A stretch of 6,914 nt of DNA. It comes from UBA1822 sp963634795 (GTDB lineage: Bacteria; Bacillota; Negativicutes; Veillonellales; Dialisteraceae). A program made the translations under genes and the position numbers. Shown here piece by piece: positions 1 through 5,481 of this stretch (position 1 is its first letter; every line of letters starts with the position of its first letter). Location: the NCBI GenBank assembly GCA_963634795.1, contig CAVHDO010000088.1:1-6914 (forward strand), in the 5' to 3' direction. The notes below the pieces were generated by a model that was given only the letters and a program-made list of their open reading frames with translations, searched no databases and was not told where the DNA came from.

Positions 1-1616
1 TCCGGGAGTTTCGTCAGCATTTCATACAATTTGGCTTCCATGTCCTCATCCATCGCCGACGTCGATTCGTCCAGGAAGACCCATCTCGGGCGGCGGAGGA
101 AAATGCGGACGAAAGCCAGGCGTTGCTGCTCGCCGAGGGAGAGGACGTGCGACCAATCGGCTTCTTCGTCGAGGCGCGGCGCCAAGTGCGACAATCCCGC
201 CGCGGAAAGAAGCGGCAAAAGTTTCTCGTCCTCGGCGCCCTCGCCCGGATATGCCGCCGCCTCGCGTAGCGTCCCCATCGGCATGTACGGGCGTTGCGGG
301 ATGAACATGGAAACGACCGGCGACGGGCCTTCGATTTTTCCCGACGCATACGGCCAAAGTCCCGCGAGCGTCCGGAGCAACGTCGATTTCCCCGCGCCCG
401 ACGGCCCTTTCAAAAGCACGTGCTCCCCTTCTCCGATCAACAAATTCACATGCGACAAAAGCGGCGCGCCGGACGGGAGCTTCACCGACACGTCCGAAAG
501 CCGCAGGTCGCGCTCCGCCGTTTCCTTCATCAGCGGCTCCTTCTCCTGCGCCGCCGACAGCTCGCGGATATGCGCGTCGAAAGTCAGAAGACGTTCCGCG
601 CACGATTGCCACGCCGCCAGACTCGTGTACACCTCCACGAAATACGACATCGAATCCTGCACTTTGCCGAAACAGTTTGCAATCTGCATCAGGCCGCCCA
701 GCGATATTTCCTTCAATAAATACCGCGGGAGCGCCACGACGAAAGGAAATATAATCGCGACCTGCATGTACCCATTCGTCAGCCAGGACAGCTGCTTTTG
801 TTTCTTCACAATCAAATACGTATTCGCCAGCACCAGCGCGAAACGTTTCGACAGCAGCGCGCGCTCGCTCTTCGCCCCCGCGTAGAAAGCCACGCTTTCC
901 GCCGCCTCGCGCAGCCGCACCATGCCGAAACGGAAATCCGCTTCCAGCCGCTGCTGTTTGAAATTCAATCCGACGAGCCGATGCCCGACGTAATGCGTGA
1001 CCCACGTCCCCAGCACGGAATACACGAGCGCCGTCCAGACGAGATAGCCGCCGACCGTCCACGTTTCCCCGAAAAGCGTAAAGGAAATCGGCTCCGAGAG
1101 CGACCAGAGCACGAAGATGAAACAGATAATCGTCGTCACGGCGCGCAAAAGTCCCATCATGAAAGAAAGCGTCTGCGACGTGAATGTCTGGATATCTTCG
1201 GAAATTCGCTGGTCCGGATTGTCCGACTCGCGCGAGAACATTTCCATCCGATAGTAACGGTCGCCCTCCGTCCATTTTCCCAGATACGCTTCCGTCATCC
1301 AGCGCCGCCAACGCAGCGACAAAAGTTGCTGCAAATAGCTCGCATACACGGCGAAAACGATGTGCGCAAAGGCCAGCCCCGTAAAGAGCAAAAGCCCGTG
1401 CCACAGCGCGTCCGTATCGTAATTTTGCAACGCCGAATAAAATGAATTGTACCATTCATTAATCAGCAGCGTCATGTAAACCGCCGCGACCGTCAGCGCC
1501 GCAATCGCCGCCAAATAAAGAAACGCCGACCGCCGCTCCTCGCTTTTCCAATAGCCGGAAATCAAATGAAACAGACCGGAAAGAAATTCCCGATTCCAAG
1601 AACCGCTTTTAATCAT
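1..1616 (-). CDS. SbmA/BacA/YddA-type ABC transporter, fused permease and ATPase (3' end outside window)
   Basis: Translating the minus strand from the ATG at 1616-1614 gives 538 uninterrupted codons to the left edge. The N-terminal half is a membrane domain with hydrophobic stretches near residues 30-53, 73-95, 152-175, 187-208 and 280-300. It carries NEWYNSFYSALQNYD (from about residue 53) and NPDQRI (133-138), hallmarks of the SbmA_BacA-like membrane domain. The C-terminal ATPase has Walker A GPSGAGKST (404-412), Q-loop PQRPYMP (440-446), signature LSLGEQQR (492-499), Walker B VFLDES (513-518) and D-loop SAMD (520-523). The H-loop lies beyond the edge, so only a short tail is missing. Start choice: GGGAGA at 1624-1629 lies 7 nt upstream. 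Family members are inner-membrane half-transporters that presumably dimerise; relatives are tied to peptide or cofactor uptake and peptide resistance. The substrate here cannot be read from sequence. It has its own promoter and appears monocistronic on this side. Confidence 0.93.
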   Translation of the reverse strand, partial: MIKSGSWNREFLSGLFHLISGYWKSEERRSAFLYLAAIAALTVAAVYMTLLINEWYNSFYSALQNYDTDALWHGLLLFTGLAFAHIVFAVYASYLQQLLSLRWRRWMTEAYLGKWTEGDRYYRMEMFSRESDNPDQRISEDIQTFTSQTLSFMMGLLRAVTTIICFIFVLWSLSEPISFTLFGETWTVGGYLVWTALVYSVLGTWVTHYVGHRLVGLNFKQQRLEADFRFGMVRLREAAESVAFYAGAKSERALLSKRFALVLANTYLIVKKQKQLSWLTNGYMQVAIIFPFVVALPRYLLKEISLGGLMQIANCFGKVQDSMSYFVEVYTSLAAWQSCAERLLTFDAHIRELSAAQEKEPLMKETAERDLRLSDVSVKLPSGAPLLSHVNLLIGEGEHVLLKGPSGAGKSTLLRTLAGLWPYASGKIEGPSPVVSMFIPQRPYMPMGTLREAAAYPGEGAEDEKLLPLLSAAGLSHLAPRLDEEADWSHVLSLGEQQRLAFVRIFLRRPRWVFLDESTSAMDEDMEAKLYEMLTKLP

Positions 1617-1649
1617 AAAAAAATCTCCCTTTTGATATAGAATGGAAAT

Positions 1650-1678
1650 ATTATATCATAGAGGGGATAAGAAAAAGA
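1650..1678 (-). promoter_or_regulatory. Probable promoter of the SbmA-like transporter gene
   Basis: On the minus strand a perfect TATAAT (-10) lies at 1655-1650, about 34 nt upstream of the ATG at 1616. With a 17-bp spacer the -35 position is 1678-1673 and reads TCTTTT, a poor match to TTGACA. The promoter therefore rests on the -10 and its position. The ribosome site AAGGGAGA at 1624-1631 follows it. Confidence 0.55.
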
Positions 1679-1682
1679 CTAG

Positions 1683-1707
1683 AAATACTCAGGTCTTACC
1701 GGTATTT
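1683..1707. repeat. Small interrupted inverted repeat upstream of the transporter promoter
   Basis: AAATAC (1683-1688) and GTATTT (1702-1707) are exact inverted repeats. Inside them GGT (1692-1694) and ACC (1698-1700) also pair around CTT, leaving bulges of 3 and 1 nt. The repeat sits just upstream of the putative -35 position of the minus-strand transporter promoter. It could be a regulator site or a chance hairpin in AT-rich DNA; sequence alone does not decide. Confidence 0.3.
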
Positions 1708-1900
1708 TAAAAAAGATCGCTCAACCAAGGACAAAGAACAAAACTTAATTTCTTCTTTATCACTGCGATAAGTGCAAGCACACTATTATTCATCAACTGT
1801 TAACTTTTTTCCGTATAGGAAAAATCAAAAATACTTCAAAAAAATTTTGTAAACATAACAAAATACTCGAAAAATAAGCTATGGACATACTACTCCCATT

Positions 1901-1930
1901 AAAAACAGCAACCATTGAAGTCGCTGTTTC
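1901..1930 (-). terminator. Rho-independent terminator after the DUF362 gene
   Basis: Read on the minus strand just past the TAG at 1938-1936, AAACAGCGAC (1929-1920) pairs with GTTGCTGTTT (1912-1903): 10 bp with one G-U pair around a 7-nt loop (1919-1913). The 3' arm runs into five T residues (1905-1901). Position and structure fit an intrinsic terminator. It separates the DUF362 transcript from the transporter gene further downstream on the same strand. Confidence 0.75.
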
Positions 1931-1935
1931 CGTTT

Positions 1936-2925
1936 CTATTTCCCCACTTCCGACACGGCTTCCTCTGGCGTAATCGGTTTCTCTTCGTGATCCAAATCAA
2001 TCAAAATATAATCGTCATCCCCCATGCCGAGCTCCTTCATGTACGAAAGCTGGCGGAGACCTTTGCGGCTTTCCATGCGTTCGATGAGGTCGTGGCCGGC
2101 GTCGTGGTGCAGCGCGTAAATCATATCGACGGACGCTTTGTCGACGGCCAAAATATCCGTCGAGGCGAGGATGCCGATATCCGGCGTCACGACGGGCGCG
2201 GCGGAAAGACCGGCGCAATCGCAATCGACCGACATATTTCTCAAGACGTTCACATAGGTGACGTGCGGCGCGAAATAATCAATCACCGATTTCGTCGATT
2301 CCGTCATGCGTTCCATGAAAGGTTCTTTGGAAATACCCCATTGGCTGCCGGAATTTCCGCGATGAATCCACATTTTCCCGACCTTTCCGTCCGCGCAGCC
2401 GATGCCGATATTTTTATTCGAGCCGCCGAAGCCGCCCATCGTGTGCCCCTTGAAATGCGTGAGCGTGACGAGCGAATCGTATTGCAACAAATTTTTTCCG
2501 ACCGACATTTCCTCTAAATGGTGCCCGCCGCGGACGGGAAGAAGCGCCGCCCCTTCCGCGTCGATGATGTCGACGGGCGCGACTTTATCCCAGCCGTTCA
2601 CGCGAATCGTCTCGCGATGCTTTTCCGTCGTGTCGCGATCCCCCGCGTAATACGTATTCGTTTCCACAATCGTCGCGCCGGGAATATCCTTTCGCACCAA
2701 TTCCGCCACCCACTCGCGCGGCAAAATATTCGGCCCGTTTTGCTCGCCCGTGTGGAGCTTCACCGCGACCTTTCCGGAAATATTTCCATTCACCTTTTCA
2801 TACGCCTTCTGCAATCCGGCTGCCGACAAATCGCGCGTGAAATAGACGACCGAAGCCGCTTCCGCCGCGCCCGCGCCCAAAATGGCCGCCAATCCCAAGA
2901 CCGCCGCTGCCTGTTTCTTTTTCAT
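1936..2925 (-). CDS. Secreted DUF362 domain protein
   Basis: The protein is 329 residues. It begins with a signal peptide: MKKK, a hydrophobic Ala/Leu/Gly core to about residue 20, and a signal peptidase I-like site A21-E22-A23. The mature part matches DUF362 (PF04015), seen in KVAVKLHTGE near 52-61, the Gly-rich GGFGGSNKNIGIGC at 164-177, and the C-terminal DDYILID. The domain's function is not established. Many relatives carry a 4Fe-4S ferredoxin module; here there is none, only Cys177 and the pair Cys235-x-Cys237 (VDCDCAG), which could bind a metal or form a disulfide. The ATG at 2925 is preferred over one at 2991: GAAAGGAG (2933-2940) lies 7 nt upstream, the signal peptide starts there, and a near-consensus promoter covers 2963-2991. 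It is transcribed alone, divergently from cobO, and ends at a hairpin terminator. Confidence 0.92.
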   Translation of the reverse strand: MKKKQAAAVLGLAAILGAGAAEAASVVYFTRDLSAAGLQKAYEKVNGNISGKVAVKLHTGEQNGPNILPREWVAELVRKDIPGATIVETNTYYAGDRDTTEKHRETIRVNGWDKVAPVDIIDAEGAALLPVRGGHHLEEMSVGKNLLQYDSLVTLTHFKGHTMGGFGGSNKNIGIGCADGKVGKMWIHRGNSGSQWGISKEPFMERMTESTKSVIDYFAPHVTYVNVLRNMSVDCDCAGLSAAPVVTPDIGILASTDILAVDKASVDMIYALHHDAGHDLIERMESRKGLRQLSYMKELGMGDDDYILIDLDHEEKPITPEEAVSEVGK

Positions 2926-2932
2926 TTCCCTG

Positions 2933-2940
2933 CTCCTTTC
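2933..2940 (-). promoter_or_regulatory. Ribosome binding site that fixes the DUF362 protein start
   Basis: GAAAGGAG read on the minus strand lies 7 nt upstream of the ATG at 2925-2923. The longer in-frame ATG at 2991 lies inside the promoter and would be absent from the transcript. This site therefore decides the start and places the signal peptide at the true N-terminus. Confidence 0.85.
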
Positions 2941-2962
2941 CAAATAAAACAAAATTTCTTCC

Positions 2963-2991
2963 ATTATAAGAAACGGCCGCCAAAATGCCAA
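2963..2991 (-). promoter_or_regulatory. Strong sigma70-type promoter of the DUF362 gene
   Basis: On the minus strand TTGGCA (2991-2986) and TATAAT (2968-2963) are separated by exactly 17 bp. This is near the consensus for housekeeping sigma. The predicted transcript begins near 2956 and gives a leader of roughly 30 nt before the ATG at 2925, containing the ribosome site. Confidence 0.82.
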
Positions 2992-3054
2992 TACTTATAA
3001 GAAATACGGAAATATGCCCGAAAAACATACATAGCGCCGCGCCCCCGCCTCGTG

Positions 3055-3060
3055 TATAAT
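3055..3060 (+). promoter_or_regulatory. Probable -10 box of the cobO-queG operon
   Basis: A perfect TATAAT at 3055-3060, preceded by TG, lies 44 nt upstream of the cobO ATG. The matching -35 position (about 3032-3037, TAGCGC) is not recognisable and the spacer is GC-rich, so an activator or an extended -10 may compensate. The leader is too short and lacks any B12-box-like element, so I see no cobalamin riboswitch here. Confidence 0.5.
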
Positions 3061-3104
3061 GAAACAGAAAAATTATTTCCTCAATTTCAAAAAAGGAGCT
3101 CGTC

Positions 3105-3668
3105 ATGATTCAAATCTACACCGGCGACGGCAAGGGAAAAACGACCGCCGCCATCGGCCTGGCCATTCGCGCGGTCGGCGCCGGGAAATCCGTCTGCATC
3201 ATCCAGTTCATGAAATCGCTCGCCTATTCCGAGCAGAAAATTTTGCAAACGATTCCCGGCATCACGCTCATCACCGTCGGGAAGCCGTATTTTATCGCCA
3301 AAGAAGGCATGCTCACGGACGAAGAAATCAAAGCGTGGGGCAAAGCGCTCACCGTCTATCCCGCCGGTCATCCGCCGAAAGATTACCGCGACCTCGTGCT
3401 CGCAGGGATTGAAAAGGCCGTCAACGCCGTGCAAAAATACGACGTCGTCATTTTGGACGAATACAATATGGCCTGCTGGTACGATTTGGCGACGGACGAC
3501 GACACCCGGCGCATTCTGGACGCGAGAAATCCGAATACGGAGCTCGTCGTGACGGGCCGCGGCGCGCCGGATATTCTTCTCGACGCCGCCGACCTCGTGA
3601 CGGAAATGAAAAAAATCAAACATTACTACGACAAAGGCGTCCAAGCGCGAAAAGGAATCGAAAATTGA
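3105..3668 (+). CDS. cobO: Corrinoid adenosyltransferase (CobO/BtuR/CobA family)
   Basis: The 187-residue protein transfers the 5'-deoxyadenosyl group of ATP to the cobalt of a reduced corrinoid, making adenosylcobalamin or its precursor in the cytoplasm. Evidence: the N-terminal P-loop TGDGKGKTTAA (residues 6-16), the Walker B-like VVILDEYN (114-121), and the C-terminal signature TGRGAPDILLDAADLVTEMK (150-169) followed by KHYYDKGVQARKGIE. Length and motif order match the CobA/CobO family rather than the PduO or EutT types. AAAAGGAG ends 6 nt before the ATG. The gene is the first of a two-gene unit: its stop codon overlaps the start of queG. No other cobalamin genes are visible, so it may serve salvage as well as synthesis. 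Confidence 0.95.
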   Translation: MIQIYTGDGKGKTTAAIGLAIRAVGAGKSVCIIQFMKSLAYSEQKILQTIPGITLITVGKPYFIAKEGMLTDEEIKAWGKALTVYPAGHPPKDYRDLVLAGIEKAVNAVQKYDVVILDEYNMACWYDLATDDDTRRILDARNPNTELVVTGRGAPDILLDAADLVTEMKKIKHYYDKGVQARKGIEN

Positions 3669-4549
3669 CCGCGCAAGACATCAAAGACGCCGCGCAAAGT
3701 CTCTCGCTCGACGCTTGCGGCATCGCGCCGCTCCCGTTTCCCGCCTCGCTTTCGGAAACGCTGGCCAAGGATCCCGCTGTCCCCTTCGTGCCGGAAAATA
3801 TCCACGCGCGCACGGACGCCGGCGCTCTCCTTCCCGACGCCCGCGCCGCCATCGTCGTCCTTTTCCCGTACAAGCAAGAAACGGAAGAGGCGGACGCGAA
3901 TCTCGCCCTCTACGCCCGCGCGCGCGACTACCACAAAATCAATCGCAACTACCTCTCACGCCTCGCCGCGATTCTTTCGGAAACGGAGCCGGACGCCGCG
4001 TTTCTTCCCATCTGCGACACCTCGCCCTTGGTCGACCGGCACCTCGCCTACCTCGCCGGCCTCGGTTTCTACGGAAAAAATCATTGCCTCATCCATCCGA
4101 AATACGGCTCCTACTTCACCATCGGCGCGCTCCTGACGAATCTCTCCGCTTCCCCCGACGCGCCCATCGCCCTCTCCTGCGGTGCCTGCCAAAAATGCCT
4201 CGCCGCTTGCCCCGGCCGCGCCATTTCCGAGAGCGGTATTCAAAGAAACCGTTGCAAATCCTATCTCACGCAGAAAAAAGAATTGACGCCCGAAGAAGAA
4301 ACCATCGTCGCCCGGACGCCCCTCATCTTCGGCTGCGACGAATGCCAAAAAATCTGTCCCTACAACGAGACCGCCGCCCCGTCCCCTCTCCCGGAGCTCC
4401 GCGAATCGCGAATCCCCCGCCTCAGCAAAGAGAATCTCGCCCCCCTCTCCCACCGCGCCTTCGAAAAAAAATACGCCGCCTACGCCTTCGCCTGGCGCGG
4501 AAAAAATATTCTGCTCCGGAATTTGGAACTCACGAAAAAAAGTCCGTAA
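3665..4549 (+). CDS. queG: Epoxyqueuosine reductase QueG (short form)
   Basis: The 294-residue cytoplasmic enzyme makes the last step of queuosine synthesis, reducing epoxyqueuosine in the tRNA wobble position using cobalamin and two 4Fe-4S clusters. The signature region ICDTSPLVDRHLAYLAGLGF (117-136), followed by YGKN, contains Asp118, equivalent to the proposed catalytic acid of the family. Cluster ligands are C172, C175, C178, C182 (CxxCxxCxxxCP), C197, and C224, C227, C231 (CDECQKICP). The start is a TTG at 3665 overlapping the cobO TGA (TTGA), with AAAGGA 8 nt upstream inside cobO. After the initiator the protein has no methionine at all, so no ATG start is possible. Escherichia coli and Bacillus subtilis QueG are nearly 90 residues longer, with a C-terminal HEAT-like region absent here. 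A repeat element overlaps its stop codon. Confidence 0.95.
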   Translation: MTAQDIKDAAQSLSLDACGIAPLPFPASLSETLAKDPAVPFVPENIHARTDAGALLPDARAAIVVLFPYKQETEEADANLALYARARDYHKINRNYLSRLAAILSETEPDAAFLPICDTSPLVDRHLAYLAGLGFYGKNHCLIHPKYGSYFTIGALLTNLSASPDAPIALSCGACQKCLAACPGRAISESGIQRNRCKSYLTQKKELTPEEETIVARTPLIFGCDECQKICPYNETAAPSPLPELRESRIPRLSKENLAPLSHRAFEKKYAAYAFAWRGKNILLRNLELTKKSP

Positions 4550-4729
4550 TCCGTTTTCCGTTGACCGTTCACCGTCCCTCATGTCGCATGAAAACCAAAG
4601 TGCTTCACGCCATCAAGCCATTTCAAGCCATTTCAAGCATTTTCAAGCCCTTTCAAACCCTTCAAACTTTCACAACACATGAAAACCAAAATTTCTCACG
4701 CACGGTCAACGATCAACGGAAATCGGACA
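4543..4729. repeat. Repeat element copy A: inverted heptamer arms around a core and decamer array
   Basis: The left arm is five degenerate heptamers (TCCGTAA, TCCGTTT, TCCGTTG, ACCGTTC, ACCGTCC; 4543-4577), the first covering the queG stop codon. The right arm is four inverted heptamers (ACGGTCA, ACGATCA, ACGGAAA, TCGGACA; 4702-4729). Bases 4550-4575 and 4702-4727 are complementary at 23 of 26 positions. Between them are a core copy (CATGAAAACCAAAG at 4588-4601), a decamer array (4611-4670), and a second core copy (4679-4701, ending TTTCTCACGC). A related element in the same orientation lies at 5482-5599. No transposase is visible. It may be a MITE- or REP-like element; it may also act as the 3' hairpin of the cobO-queG transcript, since no U-run terminator follows queG. 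Confidence 0.8.
4611..4670. repeat. Decamer tandem array inside repeat element A
   Basis: Six consecutive 10-base units fit the consensus TTTCAAGCCA: CATCAAGCCA, TTTCAAGCCA, TTTCAAGCAT, TTTCAAGCCC, TTTCAAACCC and TTCAAACTTT. Identity decays towards the right. The array has no unique spacers, so it is not CRISPR, and it is absent from element B. Confidence 0.85.
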
Positions 4730-4812
4730 GCACCAAACGCCGCAAAAGAAGAGAAACGAAAAAGCCACGCCTCTCTTCCCGCTTCCCTCTTCCCTAATTT
4801 CGACACAAACAA

Positions 4813-4842
4813 TTGACACCGTAACGAATCCCGCGTTATACT
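4813..4842 (+). promoter_or_regulatory. Promoter of the toxin-antitoxin operon
   Basis: A perfect -35 TTGACA (4813-4818) is followed by TATACT (4837-4842) at 18 bp; an alternative TTATAC at 4836-4841 gives 17 bp. The antitoxin ATG is at 4871, preceded by the strong ribosome site AGGAGGTG (4858-4865). The unit thus has its own transcription start, independent of queG. Confidence 0.75.
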
Positions 4843-4846
4843 ATAA
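4836..4846. promoter_or_regulatory. Candidate operator: palindrome over the -10 box
   Basis: TTATA-C-TATAA is a perfect 5-bp inverted repeat around one base, overlapping the -10 element of the toxin-antitoxin promoter. Ribbon-helix-helix antitoxins of the RelB/DinJ family repress their own operon by binding palindromes at the promoter. This is a plausible site, although AT-rich palindromes at -10 boxes also arise by chance. Confidence 0.4.
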
Positions 4847-4870
4847 ACACAAAACACAGGAGGTGCCATC

Positions 4871-5155
4871 ATGGAAGCAACAGGAAATGTCAATCTGAAC
4901 ATCCGTGTCAATGCCGACACGAAAAAAGACTTTGAAGCATTTTGTCACGACATGGGGATGTCGATGACGACGGCCATCAATTTATTTATGCGGAAAACCG
5001 TCCGCGAGTATCGCATCCCCTTCGACATCAGCGGCGACATCCCGAATCAGACGACACTGGAAGCCATTCGCGAAGTGGAAGCCATGGAAAAAGATCCCGC
5101 GCGCGGAAAATCGTACAACAGTTTTGAAGAACTCTTGGAGGATTTGGACAAATGA
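4871..5155 (+). CDS. dinJ: RelB/DinJ family type II antitoxin
   Basis: The 94-residue protein is predicted to neutralise the YafQ-like toxin encoded next and, with it, to repress the operon. Residues 5-50 form a ribbon-helix-helix DNA-binding domain: the strand VNLNIRVNADTKKDFEAF, then MGMSMTTAINLFMRKTV, typical of RelB/DinJ. The acidic C-terminal part (about 55-94, ending SFEELLEDLDK) would be the toxin-binding region, normally disordered when free and open to protease attack. AGGAGGTG at 4858-4865 is an unusually strong ribosome site compared with that of the toxin, consistent with antitoxin excess. Its TGA overlaps the toxin ATG (ATGA, 5152-5155), suggesting translational coupling. The operon is flanked by two related repeat elements. 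Confidence 0.93.
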   Translation: MEATGNVNLNIRVNADTKKDFEAFCHDMGMSMTTAINLFMRKTVREYRIPFDISGDIPNQTTLEAIREVEAMEKDPARGKSYNSFEELLEDLDK

Positions 5156-5433
5156 CGCCGCGCTACCAAATCCAGCAAACTTCCCTTTTCAAAAAAGATT
5201 TGAAACGGATTCGGAGGCGCGGATACGATTTATCTTTGATGGGTTACGTCGTCGACACACTCGCCGCCGGCGTTCCCTTGCCGGAGAAATACAAAGACCA
5301 CAGCCTTTCCGGAGAGTATTTGGGTTGCCGCAAATGCCACATCACGTCGGATTGGCTCTTAATCTACAAAATCAATAACGATAAACTAATTTTGTACCTG
5401 ACCCGAACAGGCACGCACAGCGACGTCTTTTGA
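5152..5433 (+). CDS. yafQ: YafQ family toxin (RelE superfamily mRNA endonuclease)
   Basis: The 93-residue protein matches the YafQ branch of the RelE/ParE fold, ribosome-dependent endonucleases that cut mRNA in translation. Residues corresponding to the Escherichia coli YafQ active site are present: His50 (YKDHSLSG), His63, Asp67 and Trp68 (CHITSDWLLIYK), then His89 and Phe93 at the C-terminus (RTGTHSDVF). The first four keep the same numbers as in E. coli, and no active residue is visibly lost, so the toxin is probably functional. The start overlaps the antitoxin stop (ATGA) and GGAGG at 5137-5141 lies 10 nt upstream, within the antitoxin gene. It is followed 7 nt later by a hairpin terminator. 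Cys59 and Cys62 (CRKC) are not part of the E. coli active site. Confidence 0.93.
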   Translation: MTPRYQIQQTSLFKKDLKRIRRRGYDLSLMGYVVDTLAAGVPLPEKYKDHSLSGEYLGCRKCHITSDWLLIYKINNDKLILYLTRTGTHSDVF

Positions 5434-5440
5434 AGAAACG

Positions 5441-5480
5441 AAAAAGCTCCGCAGCATCTCAGCCGCAGAGCTTTTTTCTT
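5441..5480. terminator. Probable bidirectional terminator after the toxin gene
   Basis: AAAAAGCTC (5441-5449) pairs with GAGCTTTTT (5468-5476), extended past one mismatch by GC (5451-5452) with GC (5465-5466). A T-run follows on the plus strand (5472-5477) and the A-run gives a T-run on the minus strand. It can end the toxin-antitoxin transcript, and also transcripts of the convergent amino acid transporter operon that read through repeat element B. Confidence 0.85.
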
Positions 5481-5481
5481 G

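Larger units (their letters stand above)
1617..1935. other. AT-rich intergenic region
   Basis: This 319-base gap between two minus-strand genes is much richer in A and T than the flanking genes and encodes no convincing protein on either strand. It contains the promoter and ribosome site of the transporter gene (1624-1678), an interrupted inverted repeat just upstream of that promoter (1683-1707), and the terminator of the DUF362 gene (1901-1930). Between roughly 1710 and 1900 I recognise nothing specific. Confidence 0.7.
4550..4870. other. Intergenic region between queG and the toxin-antitoxin operon
   Basis: This 321-base stretch holds repeat element A (to 4729), a segment of about 80 bases with no recognisable signal apart from a weak 7-bp stem (GAAGAGA 4748-4754, TCTCTTC 4772-4778) lacking a T-run, and then the toxin-antitoxin promoter, putative operator and ribosome site (4813-4865). 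No credible protein is encoded on either strand. Confidence 0.75.

Noticed and set aside
31..885. Plus-strand open frame of 284 codons opposite the transporter
   Set aside because: It is antisense to the ATPase and membrane domains, has a Ser/Arg-rich composition with no recognisable domain, and has no ribosome site.
46..1455. Long minus-strand open frame of 469 codons
   Set aside because: It is a shadow of the SbmA-like transporter in another frame. Its translation is a low-complexity Arg/Ala/Gly mix without motifs, while the true frame has Walker A, signature and Walker B.
2926..2991. Upstream in-frame ATG for the DUF362 protein at 2991
   Set aside because: It lies within the promoter (-35 at 2986-2991), has no ribosome site and would bury the signal peptide.
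3001..3104. Cobalamin riboswitch ahead of cobO
   Set aside because: The leader after the -10 box is only about 40 nt, far shorter than a cobalamin aptamer, and no B12-box-like sequence is seen.
3087..3644. Minus-strand open frame of 185 codons opposite cobO
   Set aside because: It is a shadow frame antisense to a well-supported adenosyltransferase gene, with no motif or ribosome site.
4611..4670. CRISPR array
   Set aside because: The units are directly adjacent 10-mers without spacers and no cas gene is present. The same applies to the heptamers at 5482-5537.
4748..4778. Terminator for queG from the GAAGAGA/TCTCTTC stem
   Set aside because: The stem is only 7 bp with a 17-nt loop and no T-run follows. 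Repeat element A is a better candidate for the 3' structure.
3715..4797. Plus-strand open frame of 360 codons overlapping queG and the repeats
   Set aside because: It is an Arg/Pro-rich shadow of queG in another frame that continues through non-coding repeat DNA. The queG frame has all cluster cysteines.
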